From Dehalococcoidia bacterium (GTDB taxonomy: Bacteria > Chloroflexota > Dehalococcoidia > UBA2979), in the NCBI GenBank assembly GCA_030745285.1, contig JASLOV010000208.1:1-6066 (forward strand): a stretch of DNA of 6,066 nt. Reading direction: 5' to 3'. Numbering within the stretch: position 1 is the first letter of the stretch; the number at the start of each line of letters is the position of its first letter. The notes below the pieces were generated by a model. It searched no databases. It had not been told where the DNA came from and was given only the letters and a program-made list of their open reading frames with translations. This document shows, piece after piece, positions 1 through 5,951 of the stretch. A program made the position numbers and the translations under genes.

Positions 1-530
1 AGCCCGGCGACGGCCGGCAGCCACCGCCGCAGCGCGCTCGCGACGACCACCGCGACGGCCGCGAAGACCAGCAGCACGCCCAGTGCGAGGGGGGCGGGCG
101 CGAGCGTGACCAGCAGCGCCGCAGCGAGCAACAGTAACACCGCGGTCAGGTCGATTACGCGCTCGTAGATCACGATCGCCGTCGAATCCCGCACCGGCAC
201 CCCGTAGCGGGAGAGCGGCGCCGCCCGGAGCAGGTCGCCTGCGCCGCCCGGCGTGACCGAGCTCAGCGAAAACCCCAGCACGGTGATCGCCGCCAGCGAC
301 GATGGCGGGACGTGACCATGCCCGGCGCTGCGGAAGACGTAGATCGCCCGCAGGCTACGCAGGGCGAGTGGTGCGACGACCAGCGCCGCTGCGGCGGCGA
401 ACGGGCGCCAGTCCGCACCCTTGATGACGCGGCCGACCTCTGGCAGGTCGAGCCGGCGGACTATGAGCACGATCGCCACGATCACCGCAATCGCGATGAG
501 CGTCCGGTAGCGTCGTCGCAGGACGGTCAC
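1..530 (-). CDS. Flippase-like / lysylphosphatidylglycerol synthase TM-domain (UPF0104, PF03706-type) membrane protein, 3' end cut by window edge
   Basis: Translating the minus strand from GTG at 530-528 gives 176 open codons to the window edge, so the C-terminus is missing. The protein is strongly hydrophobic. It has a basic N-terminus followed by a membrane segment at about residues 10-25, then others near 44-64, 79-92, 116-142 and 145-166. Two family-like motifs are visible: TPGGAGDLLRA at 93-103, matching the conserved 'TPG.aGE.lRa' segment, and YERVIDLTAVLLL at 122-134, matching 'ERviDl..l'. Proteins of this superfamily (MprF membrane domain, AglD C-terminal region, 'flippase-like') span the inner membrane and are thought to move or handle lipid-linked substrates. 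The GTG is the first start codon in this frame after the upstream gene's stop (same frame, 21-nt gap). No strong Shine-Dalgarno precedes it, so translational coupling is plausible. Family call is confident; substrate is unknown. Confidence 0.85.
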   Translation of the reverse strand, partial: MTVLRRRYRTLIAIAVIVAIVLIVRRLDLPEVGRVIKGADWRPFAAAAALVVAPLALRSLRAIYVFRSAGHGHVPPSSLAAITVLGFSLSSVTPGGAGDLLRAAPLSRYGVPVRDSTAIVIYERVIDLTAVLLLLAAALLVTLAPAPLALGVLLVFAAVAVVVASALRRWLPAVAG

Positions 531-551
531 GCGTCCGTCACCGGCCGAGGA

Positions 552-1622
552 TCACCGGAGCCAGGAGCGAAACATTGCGTAGGCGAAGTTGAGGCCGTAG
601 CGGATCGGCGAGGGCTTGCGTGTCTCGCCGCCGGCGCGGGCGCGGATCGTGACGGCGGCTTCCTCGATGCGCAGCCCCCGGCGGTGCGCCTCGATCAGCA
701 GTTCGGCCGCGCCGAAGCGCTCCTCGTTGAAGCGCATCGTGTGCAGCGAGGAGACGCGGATGGCACGCATGCCGACGGAGGTGTCGGTGACGCGCTGCCG
801 CACCAGCACACTGAGCACGAGCCCGAAGAACCAGACGCCGCTCGACCGCCAGCGACTCTCCGACTGGTGCGAGCCGAGCACCCGCGAACCGCTGACCAGG
901 TCGGCGCGGTCCGCCTCGATCGGCGTGACCATGCGGTCCAGCTCGGCCGGCACCATCTGCCCGTCTGCGTCGAGCGTCGCGACGATGCGAGCGCCGCGCC
1001 GCATGGCGATCTCGTAGCCGGTGATCAGAGCGGCCGTCTGGCCGCGGTTGGCGTGGTGCACGGCCGGCACACCGAAGCATCGCGCCACAGCCTCCGTGCT
1101 GTCGCCCGCCCCGTCGACGACGACGAGATGCTCGACCGCGAGGCCGCCGGCGCGGTCGGGCAGTTCGTCGAGCACGGCGGCCAGTGTCTCGTCCTCGTTG
1201 TAGGCGGGGATCACCACCAGCACCTCGGGCGCGCCCTGCCTGCCGGCGCCGTCCAGCTCGCGCAGGTAGTTGGCGATCGCCAGCTCGCGCACGAGCACCG
1301 TCAGCTCGCGACGGCCGCTGTCGAGGCTGGAGGTGATGTAGAGCTGATAGGCGAGCAGGAAGAGCACGGCGACAACCAGCAGCCCGACCAGCCGCGGGTT
1401 GCCCTCGCCCTCGTCGAGCGAGAAGGGGCCGAAGACGAACGAGACGAGGCCGGGGAAGGCGGCCACCACCAGCAGGCCTGCGCCGACGCCGGTCCAGACG
1501 ACTGCCTGCAGCCGTGGCCACGGCCGCCGCCGCGAGCGCCAGATCACGAACGCCAGGAAGAGCGCGCCCAGCGCGATGCCAGAAGCCCGCAGCGGGCTGA
1601 TGGCCAGTTCGAGGTCGCTCAC
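552..1622 (-). CDS. DUF2304-GT2 fusion: membrane-anchored family 2 glycosyltransferase, polyprenyl-phosphate sugar synthase-like
   Basis: A 356-residue protein in two parts. Residues 1-125 carry three membrane segments (about 14-28, 38-63, 78-96) and then an amphipathic helix with LVRELAIANYL at 110-120; this is the layout of DUF2304 proteins. Residues 130-356 are a GT-A family 2 glycosyltransferase: VVIPAYNEDET at 136-146, a nucleotide-binding VDGAGDST at 169-176, NRGQTAAL at 192-199, the metal-binding DADGQ at 218-222 and DTSVGMRAIR at 280-289. Relatives such as dolichyl- or polyprenyl-phosphate mannose/glucose synthases move a sugar from a nucleotide donor to a lipid phosphate on the cytoplasmic face of the membrane. 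GTG at 1622-1620 is chosen because it has a strong GGGAGGG ribosome site 9 nt upstream and forms a 4-nt GTGA overlap with the epimerase stop; the open frame extends further upstream but only as low-complexity Arg-rich shadow sequence. The usual 'DDGS' motif reads VDGA here, losing the first Asp. Donor and acceptor cannot be read from sequence. Confidence 0.9.
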   Translation of the reverse strand: MSDLELAISPLRASGIALGALFLAFVIWRSRRRPWPRLQAVVWTGVGAGLLVVAAFPGLVSFVFGPFSLDEGEGNPRLVGLLVVAVLFLLAYQLYITSSLDSGRRELTVLVRELAIANYLRELDGAGRQGAPEVLVVIPAYNEDETLAAVLDELPDRAGGLAVEHLVVVDGAGDSTEAVARCFGVPAVHHANRGQTAALITGYEIAMRRGARIVATLDADGQMVPAELDRMVTPIEADRADLVSGSRVLGSHQSESRWRSSGVWFFGLVLSVLVRQRVTDTSVGMRAIRVSSLHTMRFNEERFGAAELLIEAHRRGLRIEEAAVTIRARAGGETRKPSPIRYGLNFAYAMFRSWLR

Positions 1623-2584
1623 GTCGCTGCGCCCTCCCGCTCCCCGGCGAGTTGTTCGCCCGGCGCCGCTTCGCGCGCTCGGTAGTACTCGTACGTCCGC
1701 CGGACGCCCTCGCGCAGGTCGACCCGCGGCTCCCAGCCGAGCTGCTCCCGCGCCAGGCTGATGTCGCTCACGCTCTCGCGCACGTCGCCGAGCCGCGTCT
1801 CGCCGTGCTCGATCTCGGGGTGGGCGTCCGCGATGTCGGCGATCACGTCGATCAGCTCGTTCACCGAGACCCGCTCGCCGGTGCCGATCTGGAGTACCGG
1901 AGCGCAGGGCTGTCGCGTGGCGGCGACGACGGCGCGGCAGAGGTCCTCCACGAATATGAAATCGCGGCTCTGCTCGCCGTCGCCATGCACGATCAGTATG
2001 CGCCCGGCGATCACGTCGCGGATGAGCTTGTGGATCACGCTGCCCTTGTGGCGAGAGTGGGGACCGTAGACGCTGGAGAAGCGCAGCGCCACCGTCTCGA
2101 TGCCGTACGATTCGCCCGCCGCGATGCAATACGCCTCCGCGGCCAGTTTCGAGGCCCCGTAGAGCGAGGCCGGGCGCGTCAGCACCTGCTCATGCACCGG
2201 CCCGTCAACGTTGCCGGCCGCCGCGTTCGAGGAGGCGTACACGAATCGCCCGACGCCGGCCTCCGCAGCGGCGATCAGCAGCGCCACGGTGTCGCGCACG
2301 TTAGCGTCGAAGGCCTCCATCGGATGGTCGTTGGCGAAGTCGACGGATGGCTTGCCGGCGAGGTGGACGACGGCATCGATCTCCCGCAGCAGCTCCCCGC
2401 TCTCCGCAAGCTCAGCGCAGCTGACCTCGTGCAGCTCGACGCCGGGCGCGAGCTGGCCGGTCTCTGCGCTGAGGTTGTCGACGGCGACGACCTCGACCCC
2501 CTCGTCGAGCAAGCCATCTCCAAGCAAGAGCGTGCAGAGGTTGGTGCCGATGAAGCCGGCGGCGCCGGTGACGAGTACGCGCAT
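1619..2584 (-). CDS. NAD-dependent sugar-nucleotide epimerase/dehydratase (extended SDR, UDP-glucose 4-epimerase-like)
   Basis: A complete 321-residue extended short-chain dehydrogenase, the normal length for GalE/RmlB-type enzymes. The Rossmann motif GAAGFIG is at 7-13, and Asp36 in VDNLS ends the second strand, which favours NAD over NADP. HLAGKPSV is at 74-81, the active-site serines are in YASSN at 116-120, and the catalytic pair is Tyr142/Lys146 in YGASK. VYGP (172-175), RDFIFVEDLC (207-216) and the C-terminal GDVRESVSDISLAREQLGWEP segment (266-286) are hallmarks of the GalE/WbpP/Gne group. These enzymes convert nucleotide-bound hexoses in the cytoplasm, most often at C4. The ATG start has GAAGG 8 nt upstream and sits 31 nt after the sqdB stop, so the two are probably co-transcribed. 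The exact substrate is not determined: a UDP-glucose/galactose or UDP-HexNAc epimerase is most likely, and a 4,6-dehydratase is less likely. Confidence 0.93.
   Translation of the reverse strand: MRVLVTGAAGFIGTNLCTLLLGDGLLDEGVEVVAVDNLSAETGQLAPGVELHEVSCAELAESGELLREIDAVVHLAGKPSVDFANDHPMEAFDANVRDTVALLIAAAEAGVGRFVYASSNAAAGNVDGPVHEQVLTRPASLYGASKLAAEAYCIAAGESYGIETVALRFSSVYGPHSRHKGSVIHKLIRDVIAGRILIVHGDGEQSRDFIFVEDLCRAVVAATRQPCAPVLQIGTGERVSVNELIDVIADIADAHPEIEHGETRLGDVRESVSDISLAREQLGWEPRVDLREGVRRTYEYYRAREAAPGEQLAGEREGAAT
1632..1638 (-). promoter_or_regulatory. Shine-Dalgarno site of the GT2 gene
   Basis: The minus strand reads GGGAGGG, ending 9 nt before the GTG at 1622-1620. It lies inside the last codons of the epimerase gene. 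It is the strongest ribosome site in the window and fixes the GT2 start, even though the same frame stays open for another 169 codons upstream. Confidence 0.75.
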
Positions 2585-2592
2585 CTCAGCCG

Positions 2593-2597
2593 CCTTC
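2593..2597 (-). promoter_or_regulatory. Shine-Dalgarno site of the epimerase gene
   Basis: The minus strand reads GAAGG, with 8 nt before the ATG at 2584-2582, in the short gap between sqdB and the epimerase. It supports the chosen start, which also places the Rossmann motif at residue 7 as expected. Confidence 0.6.
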
Positions 2598-2615
2598 AGT
2601 CATCCTCGGCAACCC

Positions 2616-3788
2616 TCACACACCCGACGTGCCCTCCGCGGGGCGCCAGCTCGTCGTCGGCAGAATCGCGCGCTCGATCACCCGGTCCTGGTACCGCTCG
2701 ATGATCCCGAGCATCGACTGCATCAACTCGTCGGAGAGCAGGCGGGGCACCAGGCCCAGTTCGCGCAGCCGGTCCGCGCGAGGATTGTAGTAGTGGTGCT
2801 CCGCCTCGACGCGGGGATCGGGCAGGTGCTCGACCGCGACGTCGATGCCGCGCTGTGCGCCGGCGGCCCGCACGGTCTCCGCCAGCTCCAGCACGCTGAA
2901 GACCTCCGTGAACTGGTTGAAGACGCGGAAGTTGCCCCCGTCCGCCGGGTTCGAGACCGCCAGGTCGACGCACTGCAGGGTGTCCCGGATGTTGATGAAG
3001 CCGCGCTGCTGCCCGCCCTCTCCGTAGACGGTGAGCGGGTGCCCGATCACGGCCTGCACGCAGAAGCGATTGAGCACCGTGCCGAAGGCCTCGTCGTAGT
3101 CGAAGCGCGTGATCAACTCCTCGTCGCCGGCCGTCTCGTCGGTCTCGATGCCGTAGACGATGCCCTGGTTGAGGTCGGTCGCGCGCAGCCCCCACGTGCG
3201 GCAGGCGAAGTGGATGTTGTGGGAGTCGTGCACCTTCGAGAGGTGATAGAAGGAGCCGGGCATCTTCGGGAAGGGCAGCGTGTCCTTGCGCCCACGATGC
3301 TCGATCTCGATGTACCCCTCCTCGATGTCGATGTTCGGGGTGCCGTACTCGCCCATCGTGCCGAGCTTGACGAGGTGGCAGTCCGCCGCGTGGTCCCGCA
3401 TCGCGAAGAGCACGTTCAGCGTGCCGGTGACGTTGTTCGTCTGCGAGAAGACCGCATGCTGCCGGTCGATCATCGAGTAGGGAGCGCTCGGCTGCTCGCC
3501 GTAGTGCACGATCGCCTCGGGCGCGAACTCGCGCACGACGTGGTCGGTGAACTCGCCGTCGGTGAGGTCGCCGATGAACGTGTGGATGTCCAGCTCCGAG
3601 CGCTGCCGCCAGGTGGCGACGCGCTCCTGCAGGCTCTGGATCGGCGTCAGGCTCTCGGTGCCGCGCTCAGTGTGCATCTGGCGGAGCAGCATGTTGTCCA
3701 CGACGGCGACCTCGTGGCCACGCACGGAGAAGTGCAGGGCCGTCGGCCAGCCGAGATAGCCGTCGCCGCCAAGGATCAGGATGCGCAT
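2616..3788 (-). CDS. sqdB: UDP-sulfoquinovose synthase (SqdB/SQD1)
   Basis: A complete 390-residue protein, the usual length of SqdB and mature plant SQD1. The enzyme combines UDP-glucose with sulfite, through NAD-bound 4-keto intermediates, to give UDP-sulfoquinovose, the head-group donor for sulfolipid and for some archaeal glycans. The Rossmann motif GGDGYLG is at 7-13, where SQD1 has GGDGYCG. Long family blocks follow: ESLTPI (45-50), HYGEQPSAPYSMIDR (95-109), NNVTGTLNVLFA (118-129), HLVKLGTMGEYGTPNIDIEEGY (138-159), FYHLSKVHDSHNI (180-192), ATDLNQGIVYG (203-213), HPLTVYGEGGQQRGFINIRDT (250-270), FRVFNQFTE (287-295) and PRVEAEHHYYN (325-335). The residues aligned with the SQD1 active site, Thr144, Tyr181, His182 and Lys185, are all present, so the enzyme should be functional. 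It starts 103 nt after the membrane-protein gene, behind a candidate promoter, and lies 31 nt before the epimerase. No clear Shine-Dalgarno is seen, but the ATG is fixed by the N-terminal Rossmann strand. Confidence 0.97.
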   Translation of the reverse strand: MRILILGGDGYLGWPTALHFSVRGHEVAVVDNMLLRQMHTERGTESLTPIQSLQERVATWRQRSELDIHTFIGDLTDGEFTDHVVREFAPEAIVHYGEQPSAPYSMIDRQHAVFSQTNNVTGTLNVLFAMRDHAADCHLVKLGTMGEYGTPNIDIEEGYIEIEHRGRKDTLPFPKMPGSFYHLSKVHDSHNIHFACRTWGLRATDLNQGIVYGIETDETAGDEELITRFDYDEAFGTVLNRFCVQAVIGHPLTVYGEGGQQRGFINIRDTLQCVDLAVSNPADGGNFRVFNQFTEVFSVLELAETVRAAGAQRGIDVAVEHLPDPRVEAEHHYYNPRADRLRELGLVPRLLSDELMQSMLGIIERYQDRVIERAILPTTSWRPAEGTSGV

Positions 3789-3831
3789 GCGTCGCTCGCT
3801 CGCCCGTTGCCGCCGGCCCGCCTCGTGATCA

Positions 3832-3861
3832 GTGATACCGAGCGTATCTCGCGACGGTCAA
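3832..3861 (-). promoter_or_regulatory. Candidate sigma70-type promoter for sqdB and downstream genes
   Basis: The only sizeable gap in the cluster (3789-3891) carries on the minus strand TTGACC (3861-3856), an 18-nt spacer, and TATCAC (3837-3832), matching TTGACA at 5 of 6 and TATAAT at 4 of 6 positions. Transcription would begin near 3825, about 37 nt before the sqdB ATG. The area is visibly less G+C-rich than its surroundings. A GTGAT direct repeat (3825-3829 and 3832-3836) and the palindrome TGATCA (3826-3831) overlap the -10/start region and could be an operator. This is a pattern match only. Confidence 0.4.
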
Positions 3862-3891
3862 GCGGTCGCCCCGGCGCTGCTCTCGGGCCGC

Positions 3892-5949
3892 TCAGCGCGT
3901 GCCCGCCTCCGCAGCTGGCACGTATCGCCAGATGTCCGGCGCGACCGACTCGAAACGCTCATCGCCCTGGAAGCTGGGCGCTCGCTGGTTCGCGCCGATG
4001 TGGATGTAGAGCGGCCGGTCGTAGCGATCGAGCAGGGCATAGCGCGCCTCCGGCGTCGGCGGGTCCCACATCGCCGGCCACTCATCGGCGGCCCACCGGT
4101 CGTGCTGGAAGAGCCCGGGGGCAATCGTGTCCCGTTCGCCGTAGCCGAACACCCAGGCGGAGTACGAGATGTGCGTGGCCATGAAGTACGCGTCGGTGGG
4201 CACCACGGCCCGGGCATCCTCGATCGCGGCGAGCTGTTCCTGCGGAATCAGCGGACCGCGCTCGGAGAAGGTGAGCAGGAAGGCCGCGATGCCAACGCCG
4301 GCGCCGGCCGCCAGCGCCGTTCGCCCGATCCAGCGCGGCCAGAGCAGCGCGGTGGCGGTTGCCAGCGCGGGGGCGGCGAGCACGATCAGGGCGAGGTCGA
4401 GCGCGATCACGTAACGCTCGCTGAAGGTAATGCCAGCCGCCAGCAGCGCGACGGCCCACACCGCCATGAGGATGACCGGCCGGGCGGAGGCATCGCCGAG
4501 CCTCGTGAGGGCGGTGACCAGCGCGAACGGCACGATCAGCGCCGCGAGCCGCAGGTATGCGCCGACATCGAGCAGGAACGCCGTCGCGCTCTGCCCGTCG
4601 CCGCCCAGCCCGACGCCCTGCGCCGCCGTGATCGGGTTGGCCGAGACGTAGTCGGTGAGCGGCGCCGGCGAGGCCGTGTAGAGCGTGAGCCCGAGTGCGA
4701 GGATCAGCGCGCCGGCCACGAGCTGGAATCGCTTCGGCGGCGAAAGGTAGTCGCGGGGACGCTCGAAGTTGCCGGCGGCCGCCGTCGACGGCCAGAGGAA
4801 GTCGGTCAGCAGCACCAGCCCGACCAGCAGCAGCGTCATGTTGTGCGTGCCCGCCAGCAGCGCTCCGATCGGGACCACGAGCCACGACTGGCGTCGCCAG
4901 AGCCAGAGCAGGTAGAGCAGCAGCGTGAGCGCCAACACCTGCTTGTAGTAGACGTGCCAGAACGCCGTCAGCTGCGTCGACGAGACCGCGAACAGCAGCA
5001 GCGCCCACAGCCCGGCCAGCGGTCCGCCGAGATCCCGCGCCAGCAACCAGAGTCCGAGCGCCATCAGCACCTGCAGACCGATCAGCAGCCCCCACAGCGT
5101 CGCGTCGGTCGACCAGCCGCTGAGATGCAGCACGTCCGTCAGCAGGAAGAGTCCGGGCTCCTGCTGGGACTCGTGGGAGCCCTCGGCGAAGCTCGGGATG
5201 CCCGGGAGCGCGGCCGCCCAGGCGTCCTGTAGCCCCCGGTAGATGCCGCTGTCGAAGCCGAGCGGGACGCGGTTGTAGGCGAACAGCAGCAGCCGCGACC
5301 CGGCCCCACCGGCCAGCAGGCCGGCCGTGACCGGCGCCAGCACCCGGCCCGGCAGCACGGGTAGCACGACGGCCTCGGGGTGTGCCGCGCGCCGCGCGCC
5401 GGGCCGCAAGCTGGGCCAGGCGAAGACCGCGAGGACGGCCGCCGAGTAGGCGCCGAACACGGGAACCGCAACAATCGGCTCAAGCCGCCAGGCAACGAAC
5501 GCGACCACCACCGCTGAGCCCGCCGCAGTCACGGCGAACCGTCGTGATCGCCACGGCGGCAGCGCGATCGCCTCGTCGCCGACCGGCCCGGTCGTGCCGC
5601 CCCCGAGCGCGCCCGTGCGGGCGAGTGCGATGCCGGCCGCGGTGAGCGCGACCGCGACGCCCGCCAGCGTCCACCACTCGATCGGCACGCCGGCCAGGGA
5701 GACGAGGTAGAGAGCGATCGGTAAGGCAGCCAGGGCTGCGGCCGCGCCCACGGCGGTTCGCTCCAGCGGTGAGCCGAAGGGCCTGCCCGCCGTCAAAGCG
5801 ATCCCGGGCACGCCGAAGAGCACCGTCGCGACAAGCGCCGCCGCGACGGCTCCGGCCGGCGACTCCCACGGCAGCAGCAGCGCCGCGAGCGCGAGAGGCA
5901 CGGCGGTTGCGGCCAGCGCCGTCCGCGGGGAGACTCCGATCGCGGCCAT
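3892..5949 (-). CDS. Polytopic membrane protein, probable GT-C/GT39-type (dolichyl-phosphate-mannose-mannosyltransferase-like) glycosyltransferase
   Basis: A 685-residue protein with roughly 14-16 hydrophobic segments filling residues 11-560, followed by a soluble C-terminal domain (about 565-685) rich in aromatic and charged residues. This is the architecture of GT-C transferases (ArnT, PMT/GT39, PglL-like), which take a sugar from a polyprenyl carrier on the outer side of the membrane. The segment NRVPLGFDSGIYRGL (226-240) lies in a loop after a membrane helix and carries Asp233, a candidate for the acidic catalytic residue of the first large outer loop. THNMTLLLVGLVLLTDF (368-384) and SERYVIALDLALIVLAAP (510-527) are typical of uncharacterised GT39-like proteins. 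ATG at 5949-5947 is preferred over an in-frame ATG 27 codons upstream (6030), because the extra residues overlap the end of the preceding gene and look non-coding, and because the chosen start lies only 2 nt after that gene's stop. The GT-C assignment is by architecture; substrate and activity are unproven. An O-antigen polymerase/ligase-like role is an alternative. Confidence 0.75.
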   Translation of the reverse strand: MAAIGVSPRTALAATAVPLALAALLLPWESPAGAVAAALVATVLFGVPGIALTAGRPFGSPLERTAVGAAAALAALPIALYLVSLAGVPIEWWTLAGVAVALTAAGIALARTGALGGGTTGPVGDEAIALPPWRSRRFAVTAAGSAVVVAFVAWRLEPIVAVPVFGAYSAAVLAVFAWPSLRPGARRAAHPEAVVLPVLPGRVLAPVTAGLLAGGAGSRLLLFAYNRVPLGFDSGIYRGLQDAWAAALPGIPSFAEGSHESQQEPGLFLLTDVLHLSGWSTDATLWGLLIGLQVLMALGLWLLARDLGGPLAGLWALLLFAVSSTQLTAFWHVYYKQVLALTLLLYLLWLWRRQSWLVVPIGALLAGTHNMTLLLVGLVLLTDFLWPSTAAAGNFERPRDYLSPPKRFQLVAGALILALGLTLYTASPAPLTDYVSANPITAAQGVGLGGDGQSATAFLLDVGAYLRLAALIVPFALVTALTRLGDASARPVILMAVWAVALLAAGITFSERYVIALDLALIVLAAPALATATALLWPRWIGRTALAAGAGVGIAAFLLTFSERGPLIPQEQLAAIEDARAVVPTDAYFMATHISYSAWVFGYGERDTIAPGLFQHDRWAADEWPAMWDPPTPEARYALLDRYDRPLYIHIGANQRAPSFQGDERFESVAPDIWRYVPAAEAGTR

Positions 5950-5951
5950 CG

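Noticed and set aside
312..1685. 457-codon plus-strand open frame opposite the GT2 and flippase-like genes
   Set aside because: The translation is dominated by Arg, Asp, Ala and Gly with no recognisable domain, and it lies antisense to two well-supported genes. Long antisense frames are expected in DNA with such G/C-rich third positions.
1623..2129. N-terminal extension of the GT2 frame up to an ATG at 2129
   Set aside because: The extra 169 residues are Arg/Ala-rich shadow sequence overlapping the epimerase gene. The GTG at 1622 has a strong ribosome site and a family-like N-terminus.
2587..2604. Tiny upstream frame (Met-Thr-Glu-Gly-Gly-stop) between sqdB and the epimerase
   Set aside because: Five codons occurring by chance around the epimerase ribosome site; nothing suggests a leader peptide.
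3861..3892. Imperfect hairpin after the GT-C-like gene (AGCGG/CCGCT and CCCG/CGGG arms)
   Set aside because: It has an asymmetric 4-nt bulge, a 10-nt loop and no following T-run, so it is not a convincing terminator; such pairings are common in G+C-rich DNA.
2211..4184. 657-codon plus-strand open frame opposite sqdB and parts of its neighbours
   Set aside because: It runs across three genes and the promoter gap on the other strand, has low-complexity composition and no motif. The minus-strand sqdB is unmistakable.
3832..5232. 466-codon plus-strand open frame opposite the GT-C-like gene, rich in Arg, Gln and Glu
   Set aside because: The Q/R/E-rich repetitive composition is what the complement of hydrophobic Leu/Ala/Val codons gives; no domain is visible.
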